Origin: a virus | Length of the DNA stretch: 26,450 nt | Direction: 5' to 3' (one strand) | IMG/VR virus record: IMGVR_UViG_3300031524_000075 | Coordinates: 1-26,450 of that record | Part shown: in pieces, positions 21,905 through 26,450 of the stretch | Position numbering within the stretch: position 1 is the stretch's first letter | Layout of the letters: the number at the start of each line of letters is the position of its first letter | The notes under the pieces: generated by a model | The model's input: the letters and a program-made list of their open reading frames with translations, nothing else | Database searches by the model: none | What the model was told of the DNA's origin: nothing | Program-made: the position numbers and the translations under genes

Positions 21905-24900
21905 CGGCGGCCTGCTCATCCAAATCACCATGATCTACGCGCCGTCTGGAATCGGCTTGCCCTGGATCGGATACGGTGGGACCCCGCAGATCATCGGGTT
22001 CACGTCGGCGGACAACGACACCACGCAGACGCTGGACGGGACGAACGCGATCATTTTCCAGCATGGCGTCCTGAACACTGACGCCATCGAGCGCACCAAT
22101 GCTCTCGATATCTCAGGAGGCAAAGGGGGGCTCGCCACGGCGCTTTCCGGGGCAATCTCGATGTGGGACCCCACTGGCACCGCCGCCGCCGCGTGGCTGG
22201 CCGGAACACTCCCCCTCCTGAATGCCACAGTCTACCGGGCGTGGATGAACTCGGCGGGCACGATCTACAAGCAGGATCAAATGATGATCCAAGCCGTGGA
22301 CCCCTCGGGCGGCAAGATCACATGCAAACTCGATTCCTTGCTTTTCGTCAACACGCCCCAGCTTTCCCGGACCAGGGTCGCAACACAGATCTCCGTGGAT
22401 CCCTACGATCCACAGAATCCAGTGGACCCGAATTATCAATTAACAGCACCAGTGACGCAGATTGCCCAAAATGCCGGATTCTCTTTCGGGTCACGGCGCG
22501 TAACGCTCAAATCCATAAATCCGCTCGTCGCACAAAAGATCCCAATGTTTGGATGGGGAGCATATTACTCGGGTCCGCTATCGGCGCTCAACGTGAATCC
22601 TGTTGTAATCACCACTGCGACACTGTATCACAAACCGGGAACGGTGGATGTATATCAACATTCAGGGACATTCGTTTCAACGCTGGCATGGTTGGATTTC
22701 GTATTGGAACCAGACTTCGACAGCTTCAACTATCCAAACGGCTCAACAGATCTCGCCAACCTGAAGGCCAGAATCCTGCAATTTGTGAACGCGGGATATC
22801 GAATCGTGGCATCGGACGGAACGTGGTTTGCTGATTTGAATTGCGCGAACTCCTGGACAACGACGGCCGCAGACTTTCGTTTTGAAAATGGCGCAACATA
22901 TCAAATATGCGGAAACCTTTTGATCGGAGATATGACCGATAATCATTCTCCAACAAATGTGGAACGAACAATCATGCGGGCCATTGCGACAACAATCAAC
23001 CCCGACAATTCCAACGGGCCGTACAATGTACCTCCGAGCGGATTGGATCCCACCCAATGTTGTCTCTACGCCGTCCCGTCGCAGCTTGCGGTTTCCGGGA
23101 ATCAAACGAATTTCCGGGGCCTTGGATCTGATCCTCTGGTTGGCGTTACGAACACTGATACGGCGACATTCGGGATTCAAGCTGTGGTAGACGGATCCTC
23201 TGGTGTAGTGATCGCACAGACGCCCCAAAGCTCGCCGGATGGATACATGGCGGCGGCACCGATCATCAATGCGCACATCAGGATCTATCCGGGGGGACCT
23301 GGATTGACGCCGAACGCACAGAGTTACGCTGATTCGGTATTCATTTGGGCGAATGATGATGCTGTTCTTTCGCTTACGTCTGTGGACGGGATTGGAAATA
23401 CTAGCAACATCAACGAGAACCCGAATACGCTTGCGGCGACTCCGCAACTAACATTCGGTGTTACTGGATTGCATACTCCGGATGCGGAAATAATCATTGC
23501 GCTCATGCTCCAATTCATGGACATTGGGGCACAGTACGACTATTTCCAGGTATCTTCTAGTTTTGTCGCACAACTACAATGTCTAACAGGAGAGACATCT
23601 GGCGTCTATAACATCACGTTTGGGGTGATTGCTCCCGGAGAAACTGGAGATATTTATCAAGGCGGGATTCCTCAAAACAGCATCCTAGTGAGTTTCGTTG
23701 GAGGCGTATCCGGGGAAACGCACAATTTTTCGATTGTAAAACAAGCAAGCCCGCTTCCCGTATTCGATTGGATGAATGCGACAAAGAATTTCTCCGATCT
23801 ACAGGGGAAATGGGGAAATGGTTCAGCCTATACGGGCCGCGCTGGGATCCGGGTCTATTTGAATGAGGATTCCGTCCCGTCCACCGCGCATCTGAACGCG
23901 CACCTCGCTCTCCGGGATATGATTTTGTGGGGATTCAAGAAAATTTCCGGGTCGAATCCTGACGTGGTGGTGTGGCCTTTCGGTGTGACCGATCCCGTCG
24001 TCGGGTTCGCGGACTACGGGGACCCTGCGACGCTCCTAGGGGTTGCGGGGAACAAGACCTACCGAGTGACGCCGATCGATTACGATCTCGCGTGGAACCT
24101 GCTCCAGGACCTCACCAGCGACGCAGACGGCCTGAACACGCTCCAGGGTGTAGCGAGCTTGAAGTGCAACTACGGGCATCCCACAGGCTACGTCGCGGCC
24201 GTCGGGACCAATGACTCCGGAAATGTCTACATCTGGCTCGGGCCGGCGAGTGCGCCGGGCGTGCTGACCAAGATCCCATGCCCCTACACCTACTCCGGAA
24301 CCGTCTCGTTCTTCGGGGGGGACACACCCAACGGGACCACGGGGACGCCTCCAGGAACCGCCTTCTGGGTTGGGTTCTCGGACGGATCGATTGCGAAATT
24401 CATCCCATCCTCCCCAACGGCTGGCACCTGGACGAATCTTGGATCCGCAGTGGCTGGAGCCAAGGTGAACGGGTTGGCGTCAGACGGGTCGAGCGCATGG
24501 CACTTCGTGCTCCAGAACGGGCACATCTACGAGTGGAACGGGTCCAGCGGGTCCAATGTCTCTGTGGACTCCTACCTCAACGGGATTGGGTATGAGATCT
24601 CGACCAGTGCATTCCTGGCGGTCGGTGCGTCTGGCGTCTGGCGGAAGACCTCCGGGGCCTACGCGCTCGTCCATGCGCGGACTTTTGGATTCCCATTCGT
24701 AGCCGCGAACAACGGTGCTGTGGTTGTGATTTCACAGATCCTAATCTCGCAGTCTACAGATGGCGGGGCGACCTGGGTGGACTTGCCGAATTTGATAATG
24801 GAGAACAGTTACGCCGGTTTGGCGGTATTCCAGGGGGCGTCTGGGGCTTCAGGGTATCTTGGTCACACTATCGCCTTCCAGGGGTCATCTTGCGCCCTCT

Positions 24901-25775
24901 CTGCCGCCACGACCGATTTCTCCCGGTGGATTCCTTGCGGCAATACAACCCCAGAGATGGTCCTGGAATGGGTCCGGCAGCGATACCTCGGTGGAGCAAA
25001 TGGGTACAATCCACTCCAGCTAGCATATGGCCTGACGCTTGTGACAGATGGCGTATTCGGTGCAACCTTTGATCCGCCAGCACCAGACCAGGAAGGTGTT
25101 CGTGTTGACCAGGCAATCGAGCAAATCTTCTCGGAGTTTTGGTATTTTGCCGGGGAGAACGCATCGTCCCTGGTGGATGGAAGCGCCGACGTTATCCAAC
25201 AAGCGCTTCCTGATCTGGTCCCCGGTGATCTTGTGGACGTATGCACGCTCTTGACCATCAATTTCCAGAAGTGGGCAGGATCCTACCTCCGACAGGCCTA
25301 CATCCGGAACGTGGATGTGGCGTGGGATCCGACGCGCCCAACCTTCTTTTTCAGCGGATGGGATCCGGATGGGTGGAACGCTCCCGCGAACTCGCCGTAC
25401 ACCTCGACGCAAGGCTATGCGATCTGGCTGGCCTGTCGAACCGCGTACCAGCAAACCGGCATCCTTTTCGAGAAGTCGTTGAATTATGACACGATTCACG
25501 ACCCATGGTCACTCGGGCAATCCTGGAGTGGGACTGTTGGGTTCTTTGGTGCCCGAATCAACTGGCTCTGCAAGCAACCACGGTACCTGAAGATCACCGT
25601 CTTTGGGAATGATTCCGCTTCCGCCCTGGCGAACGCTGGGTGCTTCTACAAAGCAAACCAGACGATGCTTGCCATGCGCGGGCTGTCCGTCCCCACCTAC
25701 GGGATCGTGACGCACGCCAGCCACAACCTGGGAACCGGGATCCACCAACTCGAAATCGCCTTCCAGCCAGCATGA
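21897..25775 (+). CDS. Large tail-tip protein with a BNR-type repeat region
   Basis: A 1292-residue protein overlapping the distal tail gene by eight bases. There is no signal peptide. Residues about 1-180 look like a conserved virion-attached part. Residues about 180-700 are encoded by clearly less GC-rich DNA and match nothing I know. Residues about 748-968 are short beta repeats (NDSGNVYIWLGP, WVGFSDGSIAKF, FVLQNGHIYEWNGS) with a clear Asp-box, STDGGATWVDLP, near 953, suggesting a propeller like those of glycan-binding or sialidase proteins. The C-terminal 300 residues end THASHNLGTGIHQLEIAFQP. It is probably the tail hub or host-recognition protein. Confidence 0.7.
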   Translation: MPSGGLLIQITMIYAPSGIGLPWIGYGGTPQIIGFTSADNDTTQTLDGTNAIIFQHGVLNTDAIERTNALDISGGKGGLATALSGAISMWDPTGTAAAAWLAGTLPLLNATVYRAWMNSAGTIYKQDQMMIQAVDPSGGKITCKLDSLLFVNTPQLSRTRVATQISVDPYDPQNPVDPNYQLTAPVTQIAQNAGFSFGSRRVTLKSINPLVAQKIPMFGWGAYYSGPLSALNVNPVVITTATLYHKPGTVDVYQHSGTFVSTLAWLDFVLEPDFDSFNYPNGSTDLANLKARILQFVNAGYRIVASDGTWFADLNCANSWTTTAADFRFENGATYQICGNLLIGDMTDNHSPTNVERTIMRAIATTINPDNSNGPYNVPPSGLDPTQCCLYAVPSQLAVSGNQTNFRGLGSDPLVGVTNTDTATFGIQAVVDGSSGVVIAQTPQSSPDGYMAAAPIINAHIRIYPGGPGLTPNAQSYADSVFIWANDDAVLSLTSVDGIGNTSNINENPNTLAATPQLTFGVTGLHTPDAEIIIALMLQFMDIGAQYDYFQVSSSFVAQLQCLTGETSGVYNITFGVIAPGETGDIYQGGIPQNSILVSFVGGVSGETHNFSIVKQASPLPVFDWMNATKNFSDLQGKWGNGSAYTGRAGIRVYLNEDSVPSTAHLNAHLALRDMILWGFKKISGSNPDVVVWPFGVTDPVVGFADYGDPATLLGVAGNKTYRVTPIDYDLAWNLLQDLTSDADGLNTLQGVASLKCNYGHPTGYVAAVGTNDSGNVYIWLGPASAPGVLTKIPCPYTYSGTVSFFGGDTPNGTTGTPPGTAFWVGFSDGSIAKFIPSSPTAGTWTNLGSAVAGAKVNGLASDGSSAWHFVLQNGHIYEWNGSSGSNVSVDSYLNGIGYEISTSAFLAVGASGVWRKTSGAYALVHARTFGFPFVAANNGAVVVISQILISQSTDGGATWVDLPNLIMENSYAGLAVFQGASGASGYLGHTIAFQGSSCALSAATTDFSRWIPCGNTTPEMVLEWVRQRYLGGANGYNPLQLAYGLTLVTDGVFGATFDPPAPDQEGVRVDQAIEQIFSEFWYFAGENASSLVDGSADVIQQALPDLVPGDLVDVCTLLTINFQKWAGSYLRQAYIRNVDVAWDPTRPTFFFSGWDPDGWNAPANSPYTSTQGYAIWLACRTAYQQTGILFEKSLNYDTIHDPWSLGQSWSGTVGFFGARINWLCKQPRYLKITVFGNDSASALANAGCFYKANQTMLAMRGLSVPTYGIVTHASHNLGTGIHQLEIAFQPA

Positions 25776-26450
25776 GGCACCCTATGAAAATCCTTCTCCT
25801 CCTGACTTCTGCGGCTCTCGCCGGAAACATCTGCAATGCGCCGATCGTCTGCACGGGGAACGAGATCTCCCACAGCACCCGGGACGGTGACCTCCATGTT
25901 CCTCCGACGTTCGGCGTGGCAACTGGTTGGGTCCTGACGAACCAGGGAGGGAGCGGGGCTGCCGCATGGGCGCCTCCCGACTCCTCCGGAGGCCTCGACA
26001 GCAACGCGGTGAACGGGTTGATCGGGGACTCAATGACCATCGAGCGTGCCCGGGTGCCGGACAGCGCCCGCGCCTCCCACATCGCGGACACGGCGAAACG
26101 CTCGGGGTGGGCGCTCTATGCGGACTCGGCTCGCGTATCTGGTGGCGGGGGAGGCGGCGGATCGGGCGGTGCGATCTACTCCAGCTCGACGCCGATCACG
26201 GTCGCCACAACCACGCTGACCAGCCTCACGCCCTCCATTCCGACGATCCCGAGCGCGAACCAGGGGCCCGGCTTCGTCTACGCGCTTGAATGGGATGGTA
26301 CTGGATCCTGGGCCACGCTCGCTAACACGCTGAACCAGACCGTTTCCATGGGCGGCACGACACTGGTCTCCTGGACGCTTGCCGGGACCACGGTTCCCTA
26401 CCTGCAAGCGGGCGGTGCGGTGAAATTCCGGACGGACCTCCGCGTCTTCG
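25772..26450 (+). CDS. Tail-fibre-like protein with N-terminal signal sequence (3' end outside window)
   Basis: The frame is open from ATG 25772 (ATGA overlap with the preceding stop) to the right edge, at least 226 codons. ATG 25784 is the likelier start, because MKILLLLTSAALAG is a good signal peptide. Then follow FGVATGWVLTNQGGSGAAAW, a motif I know from phage fibre proteins, a DSAR-rich stretch, a Gly-rich linker and a beta-rich region (TLVSWTLAGTTVPYLQAGG). A fibre or receptor-binding role fits the position after the tail hub; an export signal is unexpected for a virion protein. Alternatively it is an exported surface protein. Confidence 0.65.
   Translation, partial: MRHPMKILLLLTSAALAGNICNAPIVCTGNEISHSTRDGDLHVPPTFGVATGWVLTNQGGSGAAAWAPPDSSGGLDSNAVNGLIGDSMTIERARVPDSARASHIADTAKRSGWALYADSARVSGGGGGGGSGGAIYSSSTPITVATTTLTSLTPSIPTIPSANQGPGFVYALEWDGTGSWATLANTLNQTVSMGGTTLVSWTLAGTTVPYLQAGGAVKFRTDLRVF

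Noticed and set aside
1-26450. tRNA genes, integrase, lysis cassette, insertion sequences
   Set aside because: None was recognised on either strand by reading; small RNAs without a clear signature could still be missed.

Overview
This window is a contiguous piece of a tailed-phage genome (free phage or prophage; no bacterial housekeeping gene or attachment site is visible). It is GC-rich, densely packed and almost entirely on the + strand. Many neighbouring genes share ATGA or GTGA stop/start overlaps, which indicates translational coupling. A tail-tube protein, a frameshifted tail-assembly chaperone pair and a tape-measure protein are present, and no sheath gene is seen, so a siphovirus with a long non-contractile tail is the best reading. 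The antirepressor and the AlpA-like regulator hint at a temperate lifestyle. No integrase, repressor or lysis gene lies in the window. The host is not determinable from the sequence. The high GC and a run of DSAR-type residues in the last gene could fit Fibrobacterota, but that is only an impression.

Layout. 1-2314: the end of a leucine-rich-repeat protein built from near-identical 60-bp units, a DUF6717-like protein, a DUF1064-type nuclease and a Bro-N antirepressor preceded by a short hairpin-rich leader. 2462-4219: replication module with a small zinc-finger protein, an initiator-like protein that seems to carry the origin repeats inside its gene, and a DnaC-like helicase loader. 4216-6541: accessory genes, including a reduced cytosine-methyltransferase-like protein, an Imm-5-like protein with Ala-Ala-Trp repeats and a lipobox protein. 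6577-8524: small and large terminase subunits. 8607-9872: two small + strand genes facing a two-gene minus-strand cassette with its own terminator and probable promoter.

9932-14814: head module with a portal fused to a MuF-type minor head domain, a maturation protease with a nested scaffold start, and a major capsid protein with an Ig-like insertion, then a terminator. 14870-17021: connector, neck and tail-completion genes. 17034-26450: tail tube, chaperone G and G-T made by a -1 frameshift, tape measure, distal tail protein, a 1292-residue tail-tip protein with a BNR-type repeat region, and a fibre-like protein that runs off the right edge.

The most striking points are (1) a textbook -1 frameshift signal (GGGTTTG, 8-nt spacer, perfect 9-bp stem) in the tail chaperone gene, (2) eight CGAAC motifs mostly spaced 11-12 bp followed by eight tandem heptamers inside the initiator gene, a likely replication origin, (3) a lambda C/Nu3-like nested scaffold start, and (4) several apparent domain insertions in virion proteins (capsid, connector, tail tip). 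All family assignments were made by reading the sequence, without database searches.
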